Positions 12,208 to 23,992 of a stretch of DNA of 64,000 bases are shown piece after piece. The stretch comes from Stropharia rugosoannulata (Eukaryota > Basidiomycota > Agaricomycetes > Agaricales > Strophariaceae): assembly GCA_028532985.1 (NCBI GenBank), contig JANCIK010000001.1, positions 4,526,001 through 4,590,000 of the forward strand, written 5' to 3'. The notes beneath the pieces were generated by a model. The model was given only the letters and a program-made list of their open reading frames with translations, was not told the origin of the DNA and searched no databases. Position 1 is the first letter of the stretch. Each line of letters starts with the position of its first letter. The position numbers were made by a program, and so were the translations under genes.

Positions 12208-12816
12208 CTACCAAGACACTATCTCACTTTGAACATTGAGAAAATTCCCGCCGTGAATCTCTCTTGTAGAGGAATTAACTATCCCAATGATCTTGCTGCT
12301 TACATCCGCCATGGTGGGCACGGTCCCAGAACTGATTGAACTTTCCAGATTTATCGTCCGCCACGTTCGATCGTACTGTGTGGTACGCATGGCAGCCAGT
12401 CGTGAGATGAGTAAACTTGGAGTAAATTGAGTATAGTGCGTACACATTTCCGTGTCGACGGGTCCAGGGTGAGAGTGGGAAAGTGACTATATGTCGAGGT
12501 GTCAGTTTCATACATGGCACGGGTCGTATTAAAGAAATACATACTACTAAGCCAGTCGTTCTCGAAGTGGATCTTCCTCGTCATCCAGTTCAGTGCGGCC
12601 TTGCTCACGGAATACGCGACCGAGCCTATCTCTATCCTCGTGAGGTGCGTGGTGAGTACTTCAGTCACGAGGCTGAGGCCTGTATATGTATGCGAGGCGA
12701 GAGGATGTTAGCTCTGAATCTGGCCTGTAAGAAGAAGGAGTAAGTCGTAGGAGTACGAGAGACGCACCTATGCCCCAGTTTGACCCTGAGATGAGGTAGA
12801 CGCAGGAGGGCGGCAT
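12208..12816 (-). pseudogene. Short-chain dehydrogenase/reductase relic with internal deletion
   Basis: Pieces of a classical SDR are in the correct order on the minus strand. The N-terminal cofactor loop reads SGSNWGIG (consensus TGxxxGIG) just after an ATG at 12816. Then come short exons with good splice sites, the catalytic helix with Y-x-x-x-K in AYSVSKAALNW (about 12600-12640), the HPGPVDTEM motif (about 12440-12470), and a typical C terminus with an I-HGGNFLNVQ-like motif to the stop at 12208. Between the GIG loop and the YxxxK motif there are only about 50 codons, where a normal SDR has about 130-150. The region with the rest of the Rossmann fold, the NNAG motif and possibly the catalytic Ser is therefore gone. 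A working NAD(P)-dependent enzyme is unlikely. Confidence 0.7.
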
Positions 12817-12861
12817 CAGATGGCAGTTGTCTGCAAAAGTTGTGACTCTGAGTCTCAACAC

Positions 12862-13481
12862 ATAGCTCGGAGGGGTATTGATCCTTTATGGGATTATGGG
12901 ATAGGTTTTCAGTGACACCTTGTCCAGGTTGTGTTACCTTTAGCGAAGGGATTACTCAGAGTGTTATGACTATCACGATCCCTGAGATACGTCAGGAAAC
13001 GAAACCTGGGGATTGTGGTATGCATCTATTTGGCGAGGAGCGGCTGAGGATAGGGAGATAGTATGTCATAGTATTCAACTGCAGGTGTCGTAAAAGTAAA
13101 GATTACAATACACCGCCTTTACACTCATTTAGTGTGGTATTTCTTTCTTGTTGTTGTTACGTATACTTTGATTATGATCATCTACAGACTAGAACATCTC
13201 AGATTTCAGGCTACTTTAGGATTGTATCTCGTCACATAGGTCCACATGTAATATTCATATACAAGGTATGATAGATGATTAGAATCTAGAAATGAGGACT
13301 CAGTGCCATCTCTGGCGTGACATGATAGAGGGATATCTAAACCATCATTTATGGTCTGCTCTCAGAAACAGTATTGGCCCCATGTAATGGTACGCCATCT
13401 TCCTAACGGTTACTGCAACACGAAAAAAAAAACTACGTAGCGGCAATATATTTATTCCCCTACTCTTCTCGGAACAAATAA
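12862..13481. other. Intergenic
   Basis: AT-rich with no coding signal. A run of nine or more A residues occurs near 13422. It holds the 3' flank of the secreted-protein gene at 13482 and the upstream flank of the SDR relic. Confidence 0.4.
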
Positions 13482-14065
13482 CTAATATGTTCCGAGCGCC
13501 CTGTGATGGTTCGCGGTGGCCACAGCGTTGACGGCATGTGCTTTCGACAAATGCGCGCTGACCGTCTCCTCCTGCGCATGCTTCGCAGAGGCGTACGCCT
13601 GCTCTAAATGTCTATCGTGACTCGCATTAAGCTCGCCCGCACGCGCCTTGTGCGCAAACTCGGCGTGGCCACGCTGCATCTCGTGGAACTCGTGCGCGGC
13701 CCCTTCGTGTGCATCAGCTTTGTCCTCCGCGAGCTCCGCTGCGGCGCTGTTGTGCGCGTGGTAATGCGCCACGGCGGCCTCCCGGTGCGCTTGCGCGGCG
13801 TCGAGGTGTGCTGCCCGGGCGTCGCCATTCGCGGTCGCTGCGAACTTGTGGGCCTCGGCGACGTGGCTCGCGCGTCTCTGTGCAGAAAGCGCTTGGTGAT
13901 GCTATGCGGTAGGGTGTCAAGCAGGCGGACTCACGCTTAGTACGGTATAGTCATCTGCAACCAGCGCTAGGTTTCTTTTTTCTATCCTGGTGAGCGATGA
14001 GGAGGCGGCGGAGAGCGCGCTGGTCCAGAGGAGCGCGAAGGTGAAGAAGGCCGTGAAGAAATTCA
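13482..14065 (-). CDS. Small secreted Ala/His-rich protein
   Basis: Two exons: 13935-14065 (ATG at 14065) and 13482-13877, both in phase 0. The intron has a GTGAGT donor and ends in ACAG (57 bp); an in-frame acceptor 24 bp further upstream (CATAG) would add eight residues, including HHQALSAQ. The first ~20 residues (MNFFTAFFTFALLWTSALSA) form a clear signal peptide, followed by a Lys-Arg that could be a processing site. The mature part, about 130 residues, consists almost wholly of Ala, His, Glu and Lys with recurring H-x-x-A patterns, and should be one long charged helix. No cysteine pairs are seen. It resembles small secreted proteins of plant-associated fungi; an effector or cell-wall role is only a guess. 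Confidence 0.65.
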
Positions 14066-15843
14066 TGTTTGATTTGGTCTACGGTCTTCGGCCAGCGAAG
14101 ACGTATCAAATAGGTGGTGTATGGGGCGGAGCTCGGCTGATTTCACAGGTTCCATGCAGACCTTTTTATAGCGGTAGCCTAAGGCGAAGTGCTAGAGTAA
14201 GAGGTATGAATCAGTTAACTGTGTGTGTTCACTACATATTCGAAACGCACCACAGGTAGACCCTGTCGCCGGCCTGCGCTCCGTTATCAATGGCGGCAAT
14301 CCCTCTGTCGTCTACATGGTCCCTGACAGACAAAGTGACACCACGCACCGACCGCGGGGATAATGTCCTTCCGGCTGTATCTTTTCAATCCCTTTACGGA
14401 TTCGTGGTGGCAAACTTTGGGATTAATTATGCTGAAATGCTACTTACTGTGAGTCCTTCAGTTGCACCCTGAGAATGGTGGGTAGACTGTCACCCCAGGA
14501 ACCTGAAGTTTGAGAATTTTTGATTTTTGATTTTTTTAAAAACTTTTAGTCAAGTTTTATCAAATCTCAGGTAACCTGAGAACCCCAGGTTCTCGGGGTG
14601 TCTGTCCCAGACAGATTATTGCCAGTAAATTTGAGATCGGATGAGTAAGACACATGATACGAGAGCACCATGGGACCGAATATTGTTTGATCTCTTATCC
14701 TTTGGTTAGAGTTCATCGGCTCACGTAGTAAAAATCAGTGATTTTTATCGCTATCGAGCACTTATTAAGCTCGAAGTATAAAAAGAGCCGATGCCGTCTT
14801 GAACATTAATATGTCAGTGCACAGTAGATGAATATCCATACAAAAAATTTCTTTTTGATTATGGGCCATGATGCTTGCCACTAACTTACCTGAAATTTCA
14901 GCCAGTATTCAAAACGGTAACCCTAGCTTAGATATGAATTCGGCGAGTGGGTGTCTGCACTGTTCAAGAATAATCAGAATGACCTCGGTGTGCTCGTGAA
15001 GCCTTATTTCTATTCCATTCAAATTTAGCACATGCAACTTGAGACTCTGTTGAATACCCTATTGTCTAACTCGTTTCTCACCATCCACCTTGGGAGGCCA
15101 AGACCGCTGCCACTGCGCAAAAACGACTACAACTCTCATGAATCACTTTTCCTGAGCAGGTCCGTTCCCACTCGACATTTATTACACTACGACTAGTTGG
15201 ATGTGTATGTGTTCAGAGGTGAGATGTAGATGGATGGCAGAAGATGTCAGTATGAACTTCAAATATGCACGAAGTGACTGATGTCTTCGGTCTTCTCCGG
15301 TGGGTCCGTTATTCCCACAGTCCAAATTTCAAACTCCGTGCTACGCGCTCTGCCGTGCGAACTGCGATGCGCTCATTCAAACGCTGCCATGCTTTTGACC
15401 TTTGATGATTACCCTTATCCCCAGGCTAAACAACGGCCCAGTATAAGCCAGTACCAACATATCCCTACCTGTCACACAGTCTCCAGCTCCTTGACGGACG
15501 ATTGCCTATGCTTGCAGGCGCCCATTTTCCGGACCCGGACCCACTGTATGGCACAATATGGACATCTGAACAGCCTGTCATCGATCATCGTTTGCGTTTG
15601 ACAATCATCTGTACTGCTCCCGTTCACATGATAGATAAGGTCCGTATGTTTGTGGACGTTTATGATTGTCGTTGATGAAGGATTTGACGTGTTCTTGCCT
15701 TTAGCCATCCACTCGTTGAAACTTGACACGCCCATTGGTCCGACAGTGAAGCCCATACATTTCTTGTACTGGTGTTCCTCGAAGGATTTGTCGGTTTAAA
15801 GCCTTAGGCGATACCGCTTTCTCGACTTCTTGCATCGCTTCTA
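14066..15843. other. Intergenic with one MITE
   Basis: No gene is recognised. The stretch contains the 110-bp foldback element at 14491-14600 and AT-rich sequence around 14700-14860. Short frames around 15281-15756 lack any domain. Confidence 0.4.
14491..14600. mobile_element. Short foldback MITE, CACCCC..GGGGTG termini
   Basis: Starts CACCCCAGGAACCTGA and ends with the imperfect inverse GGTTCTCGGGGTG. The interior is AT-rich and holds a second inverted pair (TCAGGTAACCTGA). The terminal bases match those of the large palindrome at 48507-49322, so both are probably one family. The flanking three bases (TGT/TCT) are not a perfect duplication. Confidence 0.6.
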
Positions 15844-17559
15844 ATGATTCTACCGGACGACACGTCGGACACGCTGAAAACACCAGTTCACGACAGTCCC
15901 CCTTCTTCACGTCCAGAAGCTTCGCAGAGCACTCTCCTACGCGATGAAAGTCCACCTGCGTACTATGGGTCTACATACCTGTTAGCTGCTAACGTACCTC
16001 AACCCAAATTCTCGACACGGACGCGTTTTTATCAAGCTTTCTTCGCAGCGGTCCTAGCTCTGCTTTTCTTAGGAGGACTTTTGAGAGCCCTCATCAGTTT
16101 TACGTCTCGAGGCAGAGATTGGGAAGACCACGATGTATGTCAATCTCACCTATCAGTAATCGCAAAACGAGGCTGAGGTCACGTTTCTAGGCTCAATGGG
16201 ACTACGACATTCCGTCTGGGCTGGCCTTGTCAGATTGCATCCAAGGGAGCGAATGGATTACCAACGCTGGGATATATGATTCCTATAATATGACTACGTC
16301 CCTACAACCCCATAGAGATCAGTTTGATTACAGTTCTCACTCTTCCTTTACGCTCCCCCTCAACTCCGACATGCTTTCCATTCTCTCCCGAGGTCAAGCA
16401 TCCTCTGGCTCAATCAAAGTGGCAACATCGCCCAAGCAACACAAAGATGAGGTGACGGTGATGGTTTATGTATATTATATTCTGGAGACAACACGCAACC
16501 GCGCGAAAGTTTGTAAGTTTGCAACTAAGGTGGGACGAGTACCAAATGGAGTCGGCATATTTGTAGGTATTTTTATCCCTCTCGTTGGAATTTTAGTCTA
16601 ATCGTGGATTTAGACTCCCAGATGGCGGGGATGGTCGTACTCTGGGAGAAGGGAGGAGACATTGGCCTTCGAAACAACGATTATCTTCCCCGAAGCGAGG
16701 CCAGGGCAGCCACTACTTCATGTCACGGGGCTTAAGCTGGACGCCCCACTCTCATCATACAAATTTGCTGACCTGAACGAAAAGCTCAACTTTGATTCGC
16801 TCACTTTGAGAGGCTCAAGCGCGTCCATTGAGGCAGAGGTACGTGCTTCTTCTCCCAATTTCTGACTTGGTCCCTGATTTCAGCATACACTTAGTCTCTG
16901 AGTATCCGTTCAGCAACTATTGAAACAAAAAATGGCGCGATACGGGGAACATTTAACGTTACCGAATCGCTGGTAATGGCGACGAGCAATAATGAAATCT
17001 ACGTGAATGTCGGGCTCGATGGTCCCGATTCAATATTCACGGCGGTCAACACAAATAGGTCAGTGATGCGTTGGTTTAGCCCCTCTTTATCCACCTGACA
17101 GCTCTCCCACTCAGCCCCATCGAGGCACAGATCAGCTTGACCAATACGAGCCCCTCCCTGCGTTCAAAGTACCTCGTCTCTGCAACAACAACGAACAGCA
17201 ATCTTCGGGTGCGCTTAATGGCACAGCCAGCAGATTCAACACTTGACTTGAGTGTGGGGACGACGAACGGTCCCGCGGAGTTGGCTATGCACCCAGCCTT
17301 CGAGGGCACGTTCCAGCTGCAGTCCTCAACTGCGATAGTCCTGCGCGAGCATCAGGACGTTCGGGATCCGCGTGGGCAAGGCAGGGATCGACGAGTGCAT
17401 TACACTACTCATAGGACAGGGGAGGCACAGGTCGTGGCTGGTACAGTGCGCTGGGGGGAGGATGAGGACTCCGCGAGGAGTCGTATCGCCGGAAATGTAC
17501 GACGAACAGGTACTGTGGCAGTCCGCAACACTAATGCCCCTCTTACGTTTGAACTATGA
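15844..17559 (+). CDS. DUF7330-type single-pass membrane protein (498 aa)
   Basis: Five exons with consistent phases: 15844-16134, 16191-16562, 16614-16838, 16895-17058 and 17115-17559. Residues 1-60 are Pro/Ser-rich and cytosolic in style, followed by one transmembrane segment (AFFAAVLALLFLGGLL, about residues 66-82). The rest is a beta-rich domain with stretches such as LSIRSATIETKNGAIRG and FNVTESLVMATSNNEIYV, which look like stacked beta-helix repeats. This layout fits the fungal DUF7330 family, whose function is not known. The topology suggests a type II membrane protein with an outward-facing adhesin-like domain. The last exon is noisier in composition (RDPRGQGRDRRVHY) but stays in frame to the stop. 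Confidence 0.7.
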
Positions 17560-17806
17560 AATCACGGAGTCTTCGAGAGATACTTGTGTATTTTAGTCAC
17601 CCATGCTCAAAGAGTGTGTAATGTATTCTATGGGGTTTCTCGAAACATGAATGAGAAAAGTCATTTCGCGTGTACCTAACTTCCACTTCATCTTAGCCAA
17701 TGACAAGCACTTCATGGTTACCAACAGTACACGGTATGGCTGAATTCAGATTTTAAGAATATCATGGAAGCAATATTATTAACAACGTAAACATTCATAC
17801 CAACAG

Positions 17807-19273
17807 TCATTCTGTGCTATGTTCGAAGTGGATATGCGGACACGCTTCTTGCAGGCCGTGGATGAAAGCGGTCGTATCTTCTTCTTCTCCCACAATATAC
17901 TTGTACGGTTTTCGTTGCCCCTTTAACACGACCACGCGCAGGTCTGGAAACAGCGATAACCAGCGAGGCATGCAGTTATGTAGTGCAAGGCTGTCAGCGA
18001 AACCCGATTCACCGCTATCCATCACCAAAGTCTCCACGCAGTGCAGCTCGCTTTCCGGACGGGCTCTTGACCTGGTTTTTGTCGGATAAACTCCATATAT
18101 GTGTGAGAACCAGACTCCAAAGCCGAGTCCGGGACGGGAGATGGATAGAGTAAGTGTTATTCGATTTACGCAAGGAACCAAAGCACGCAGCGCTGCCTCC
18201 AACTGAAGCATTACGCCCTCTTCTAAGAGGATCACCACATTACGCAGGCGCTGGAACACAGATGAAGAGGGCATGAAGTGGGCCATATGCTCCGGGGAGA
18301 CCGTGAGTGTCTCCAGGGAAGACTGGAAGACGAAGTCGAGGAGTCGTGTTCGTAATGGAGCTTTCGGGCGGGGGTCGTATCGAATATTGTGATACTCGAA
18401 GGCGGTCAATATCCCTGGATGCCGTTGTAGGAACTTCGCGAGTGGATCGCGGGCAATAACACAGTATGAAATTGAAAGGCTTTCGAGCCGGGGGAAAACC
18501 AAACTAGCAAGCATTGTTGCCCAATCTGTACCGCCACCAAATATGGTGGTGAATGACAACTTGGTAATTGAACTTGAATTTGAGTCCAACATGTGATAGT
18601 AGAAAGGGCGTAGAAACCGAGGAAATGTTGCAATGGAACAAGTTCTGAGTGTATTGCGGGAGTGACTAGGCTGAGAGTTGGCCGGCCAATACGATTTCAG
18701 CCAGTCTATGGGTCTAGAAGAAGGTGGCATATTTTTCGGTCCTTCGTCGCGAGTTGATAGAGATGAAGTCGTGATTTGGATATATGTGCATGATTTGGAT
18801 AGAATAGTATTGAGTAGTTCTATATTCATATTATACCACCTCTCGGGGGGACCCCTTAGATGAGTCGCAAGTCGTACACTGATAGATTTGACGGAAGAAA
18901 GTTTAGAGATATATTGTGTCAGAAGCCGCACCTGGTTTACTGGTGCCATACTGTCGTGGGTGTACCCGTAGTCGTAGGATAGTCTATCAATGGACGACCC
19001 CGTCAGGGTGAATGAGAGAGCAAGTCCTCTTAAGAAGTCCGTGGAGACATCGTCCGAGAAGAGCAAGTCCACTTCCTTACAGGATGGATCAAATCCGTGT
19101 CTGCTGAAGTGCTGGTTCAGCGCTATTTCGTGAAGCCGACGAGAAGTACACGCAAGAGCCAGGAGGTCATAATCCGTCTCTATGTGTTCGACTACGACCA
19201 AGAGAAGCTCGGTCGGCATTGAAAGTATTGAGCAGATACGGCTATTGAGGGCGTCGCTTGAGGAAGCAGTCAT
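17807..19273 (-). CDS. F-box protein (488 aa)
   Basis: Single exon. The ATG at 19273 is in a strong context (CCGCCACCATGAC). An F-box of typical fungal form follows at about residues 15-55 (LSMPTELLLVVVEHIETDYD then LLALACTSRRLHEIAL). The C-terminal 400 residues have the leucine-spaced patterns of irregular leucine-rich repeats, as in the F-box/LRR families expanded in Agaricomycetes. Such proteins act as substrate receptors of SCF ubiquitin ligases through Skp1; the substrate is unknown. The frame stays open for another 101 codons upstream to 19576, but that part includes a poly-Lys tract encoded by a homopolymer and is more likely 5' UTR. Confidence 0.8.
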   Translation of the reverse strand: MTASSSDALNSRICSILSMPTELLLVVVEHIETDYDLLALACTSRRLHEIALNQHFSRHGFDPSCKEVDLLFSDDVSTDFLRGLALSFTLTGSSIDRLSYDYGYTHDSMAPVNQVRLLTQYISKLSSVKSISVRLATHLRGPPERWYNMNIELLNTILSKSCTYIQITTSSLSTRDEGPKNMPPSSRPIDWLKSYWPANSQPSHSRNTLRTCSIATFPRFLRPFYYHMLDSNSSSITKLSFTTIFGGGTDWATMLASLVFPRLESLSISYCVIARDPLAKFLQRHPGILTAFEYHNIRYDPRPKAPLRTRLLDFVFQSSLETLTVSPEHMAHFMPSSSVFQRLRNVVILLEEGVMLQLEAALRALVPCVNRITLTLSISRPGLGFGVWFSHIYGVYPTKTRSRARPESELHCVETLVMDSGESGFADSLALHNCMPRWLSLFPDLRVVVLKGQRKPYKYIVGEEEDTTAFIHGLQEACPHIHFEHSTE

Positions 19274-21316
19274 GGTGGCGGTTAGTAAATAGAATTGTGT
19301 ATCCGTGGGGTTCAACTCGATTGTGGAAAGTCGATCGTGCGTGTTTTCTTTTTTTTTTTTGATTATGTACAAACTTTTAAACTCCGGGTCAGCATCAAAA
19401 ATGATTTCAACTTCGTCTGGAGTAAGTCCCACTGGCTTGCACTTGAAATCTACAGCTCTTACTCCAGTACTCGGGCTCTCCGAGCGCCACCATCGCAATC
19501 CCACCTGTTTATTTCTCCTTTTAAAGCCCTGACTCATGCACTGAAACCAGTTGGCAGTTATCAATAAGTTGTTCAAGCAACCAAATTACCATATTAGTAG
19601 GTGAGTGTATGCAGCCCTGGTCTATTTGTTTATATGACGTTCTTACTGACAGATCGATATAGTGTGGCGCACCAATACATCCCGAAAGTTTCATCAGGTA
19701 GTGAATTGCGGATGTACATAAAATGGCGCCCACAGTGCCACTCCGAGTTGCTTAATCTTACCATTTTCGTCAATGGTCGCATCAATGCATGGATTCAAGA
19801 TGAGTGCAGTACATACGCTTAAGTACCTTGATGAAGGCTTAGTATGATCTTCGCCTCTGTCTTATGTATTGATGCATACCGTGTTGTGAGTAGTACTCGA
19901 TCGTCATCCTCTATCTTCCAATTTGTCGCTCAGGGCTTTTCGGCCACTAACTGAAACTGAGTTGTGTGTTTCTATTTTTTTGGGTAGTAAGACGACCTAG
20001 GGTAGGGATCTGTTTGGAGATTCTCCCGTCTTGTCCAGACCTGATTGTGCAGTAACTGCTAAGTACATTAGGTTCACTAGGCGCTAACCCATGATCTTGC
20101 CCCAAGTCAGGTGCGCGTTCTGCTGGGAATCTAAGTCTCGCAGAGTCTTCCGGTATGAGAAAAAATAGGTTGACGGGGAGACGTCGGTCACGGCATACTT
20201 ATCTTGGCTCGAGTTACCAGTAGCTACCGTATTGACACCTAGACACCAAGCTACGATGCTGTTATGGTAGTTGTGCTCTCTATGGAGAATATGTATCATG
20301 TATTGATAAATACACTAGGAGTCTGAGCGATATTCGATATGGAAATGACGGTCTCTACCCACTCCACATTCTGTGTTTATGTGAACATGGTTATCGCAGA
20401 GAAAGAAAGTTAAGCGCCCTCAAATACATCGCAGCAAGTAATCAGCATCACTGATAAGATTGTACATCGGCAAAAAAGCGGTCCCGTTATAAGGGAATTT
20501 GTATACGAAAAGACACGGTAAGTACTTACATATGGTTACCTCCTGTAGAAATAAATACCATACACTTCCGAGTAGTTACAAGCAAATGGAAAGTTTCTTA
20601 AACCCTGTTAATAGTATTATAATTCTTTGCGTATAGTTGCCAGTTTGGTGGAAATATTGTTTGCGTGACAAGGGGAGTCAAAATCCTTACAACCACATTC
20701 TAAACCAGGTATAAGACTTCGTGAAATATTTAAAGAATAGGATAAATCCTGACAAAGAACTTTTCAATCTGTCAAGGAAGAAGTACACATTAACTATTGC
20801 AGAGTACAGTGCTGCAGAGGGGGTCCGTTAATATTACAAGAGCATGCTTGCTCTGTTCATTGCGTGTATGATGCATGTTCACTATAATGCGCTGGGTGCG
20901 TGCGCAACACGCACAGTTATGATTTGCCTTAGTATCAATACTAAATGTTAGCATTTGAAGTCTAGTCAGTAACCATTAGTACTTAGTTCTATACTCAGTA
21001 CCATTTGTCCGGAGGAAAAAGCCAAGCTAGAAAAATGCACCCCGTTGCTAGAACTTGGCTAGAACATTCTCGCTACAAGCTCAGTATTCAGACACTGGAA
21101 TATCCAATAAGAACAAAAAAAAATCTTCTAGTAGTATATTAGAGCCTGCTATGGGGCTCTAAGTAGAATGAGGGAATTCCAGTGTTTGGGGGGAGAAGGA
21201 GAATACGAAGTTCAGCGGTGTATCACCTGACTATCTATATTTAGACACGCGCCCTAGACGCGTTAACATTTTCCAAGCTCCGCTATCTATCATCATCTCT
21301 CTTTCCTCCCACCATC
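19274..21316. other. Long AT-rich intergenic region
   Basis: About 2 kb with no convincing gene on either strand. It contains poly-T and poly-A tracts near 19350 and 21112-21122 and short unsupported frames. The last 300 bp presumably include the promoter of the small gene starting at 21317. Confidence 0.4.
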
Positions 21317-21824
21317 ATGTCCTCTCGTCGAAGGCCTGGCTATACAATTACACAAACAAAACAGAGATGGTAAGCTAAACTTCATATCAAGTATACATTT
21401 GCTCACTTAACCGCCTTGTATTGTGTAGGCGCCCTGGCATCTATGGCACGCACAGAGTTTGCGCAGTGTCGCTGTTCGTGGATCTAAAGGGTTACTCGAT
21501 GGCAGGGGTATTAAGCATTCTGATACGGAGTCACAGTATGACAGGTGAGGCTTCCGATGCTCTCTGCTTCTTCAGCATACTGAATAATATTTGCATCTGT
21601 GATGAGTACGACTCCCTTGTACAACTCTTTGACGATGCCGTGGCGGCCTGCAAGCATTCATTGAGCGAGATAACACGCTTATCATTGGAGGGAACATCGG
21701 AAGAATGCAAGGAACTATTGGATCTTGTGAGTCTAAGGCTTGATCTCAAAGTTTGAGCGCATATCAAGCGCATATATGCACTTAATCATGACTACAGATT
21801 ATCCCCCACGCAAGGGATGCATGA
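21317..21824 (+). CDS. Small hypothetical protein (125 aa)
   Basis: Three exons read with matching phases: 21317-21369, 21429-21726 and 21798-21824, with donors GTAAGC and GTGAGT and acceptors GTAG and ACAG. The ATG follows CACCATC. The product is Arg-rich at the start (MSSRRRPGYTITQTK), then an alpha-helical region rich in Leu, Cys and Ser. No family is recognised. The third exon adds only eight codons; without splicing there the frame ends at 21756 instead. Support is limited to splice signals and frame continuity. Confidence 0.45.
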
Positions 21825-22925
21825 TCATCTCGAGATAATGTTGTACTCTAACAGCATATACTCACATTTATTTCATTAGACGTTGACACTGCTTCCCCAT
21901 TGCATGTATCCTGGAACACCCTCTACTGGTCCTGGGCCGACTCACCGTTGTTGTATCACCTCGCGCGGCACGACCACTTCATTCCACTTTTGTACCACAT
22001 CGTGCGGCGCTACCACCTTCCTTGAGTCCTATTCCATTCTAGGACTCGCAGCGCTCCCATAGCATGTCGTTACGTCGCCTGGTGCTTCGGATGAGGAGCA
22101 AGAGGTCAAAGAGAAAATACATGCCGCCATGATTGATGTACCTACGGTGCGTTCTTTCCAACTTCTCCCAAAGTGAACAGGCTTTAGTCATTGTGAATGC
22201 AGCCACCACGAATCGCATTGAAGAGGCTAAAGCCTGTTTTGGCTGCACGGAAGGTGCCTGTTTTTCCTGTACGTGCTTCGCTTGTCTCCAGATGCTAGCA
22301 AAATGACGGTATGAAAGAATAAAAACCTGCTATGGCTTTTATTTTCAATTACAAGTTATGGGTGGGCGATAATAGGTTGGTAAGCTCAGTGACCTGTTTT
22401 TGCTCGTACGTGTAGAAGTTCTGTACACAAGTAGCGGCATGGCTGTAATTAAGATTAATATGTCGCATCTTTATACGTGTGCAATTCATTCGGATCATCG
22501 AGTTGCGGTATAGAAAATATTGGGAAGTAGTGAGAATCTCGCCGTTATTAAGTCTTATACAATGCAGTTAGAAAGATGGTCAACTCATTCTGACTTGGGA
22601 AGCATTGCCACTTGGTCTATGTTCGTACGGAATTCCCCTGGTTGCAAGTGCAAGGAATTACTCAGAAGATATGTAAGTGTTGTGTTCTTTGAAATAAGTA
22701 AACCGGTGTAATATAGGTAGAATAATTGCGGGTATTCCGTCCCATTCCGTCATTTACACCTACCTTTTGTTGGTTTCTGTTCCCTTCCGGGTACGTTATA
22801 CGGGACCCTCTTTTTTGGAGATGTAGAGCCTCCTTGATTATCGGGCTAACTTTGACATTTGTTGGAGTCATGAGAATGGATTCCGTGGTTTTATCACCTG
22901 TTCCACGTCTTATCTTTGAGCAATT
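21825..22925. other. Intergenic
   Basis: Only short frames with no domain or signal are seen. It includes the upstream region of the F-box gene at 22926. Confidence 0.4.
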
Positions 22926-23992
22926 ATGAACTACATATCAACCCTTCCACTAGAGCTTCTCAAACGCATTGCAGCAGAGCTCCCGGTACTCAAAGACGTC
23001 ATATCTTTCTCCCTAGTCTCGAGCATCTTCTATGCCGCTGTCAACTCAGATCAGACTGTCTACCAGGCTCTTTTTCTGAAGACGTACGAACCACCGGCCG
23101 AGCCTGTAGGCTACGATTGGAAGACAAAATTTTGCCTCAGACAGGCACAAGTTCTCAGTGACGAGATAATCGCTGAAATGATATACGGTAGTTCCTCCAT
23201 ATCGACCGCTATTTAATCAGTTAAAAAAAAATTCGTTTAATAGATGCAAGGCCCTCTCGCAAGTCTTACTCATCCGTAGCTACATCTGCCAATGTAGAAG
23301 CTCTATCTCTGAAGTTCGCAAGGCCTGAAGATATTCCTCGGAGCCTCGATACACTTCTATATCCCTTAAGGGCTATACAGTATGTCGGCGATGAAACATG
23401 GATAGCTCGGACTGTGTCAATACATGCGACGTTCACCAACCAATTCTTCGACGATCGCGATGTATTGCTGAACTTTCGAGAGAAATCTGCTGATATAGGC
23501 TCACTAGTCTGTAGAGCTATACGAACGCTTGGAAGCTTAGTACAGACTTCCGAGGGACGGCGCGTAAAGTTAGAATCTTACATGCTCCCCAATTTTTGGG
23601 AAGGAAAGGTCATTCCAACTGCATCAATACCTACTCGCTGGTTAGGGACGTATATGCAGTCAGGCACCACCTTAATGTTCTGCGAACTTAACTTGGTGTT
23701 TTCCGACAAACACTCATTCAGTGCAGAAGGACGTGACATTATGCCATACACTATTCGTAAAGGGACAGTGGGCAAGACTGAGGGCGATGGTCGAAGGAGT
23801 ATAAAGTGGAGGAAGTCATACGGCACGTTTGGGTGGGATTATGAAGGGACTCTGGACTACGGAGGCCAGCGAATGACGGGTGTATGGGGAACTCGCCGTG
23901 CCAGTGACGGAGAATGGAATCGAATGCGAGGGTTGTATGGCATGTTCGTGTACTGGGCAATCCCTGAAGATGCTCCCAATATCCTGTCTTAA
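22926..23992 (+). CDS. F-box protein, short form (336 aa)
   Basis: Two exons, 22926-23187 and 23244-23992, with an intron of 56 bp; the codon for Asp is split and the phase is right. Residues 1-45 form an F-box (STLPLELLKRIAAELPVLKD then VISFSLVSSIFY). The C-terminal half, from about residue 200, contains a Gly/Trp-rich beta domain (YGTFGWDYEGTLDYGGQR, GVWG, YWAIPE) typical of a group of basidiomycete F-box proteins. The predicted role is as an SCF-type E3 receptor whose C-terminal domain binds an unknown target. Spacing and composition give no sign of damage. Confidence 0.75.
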
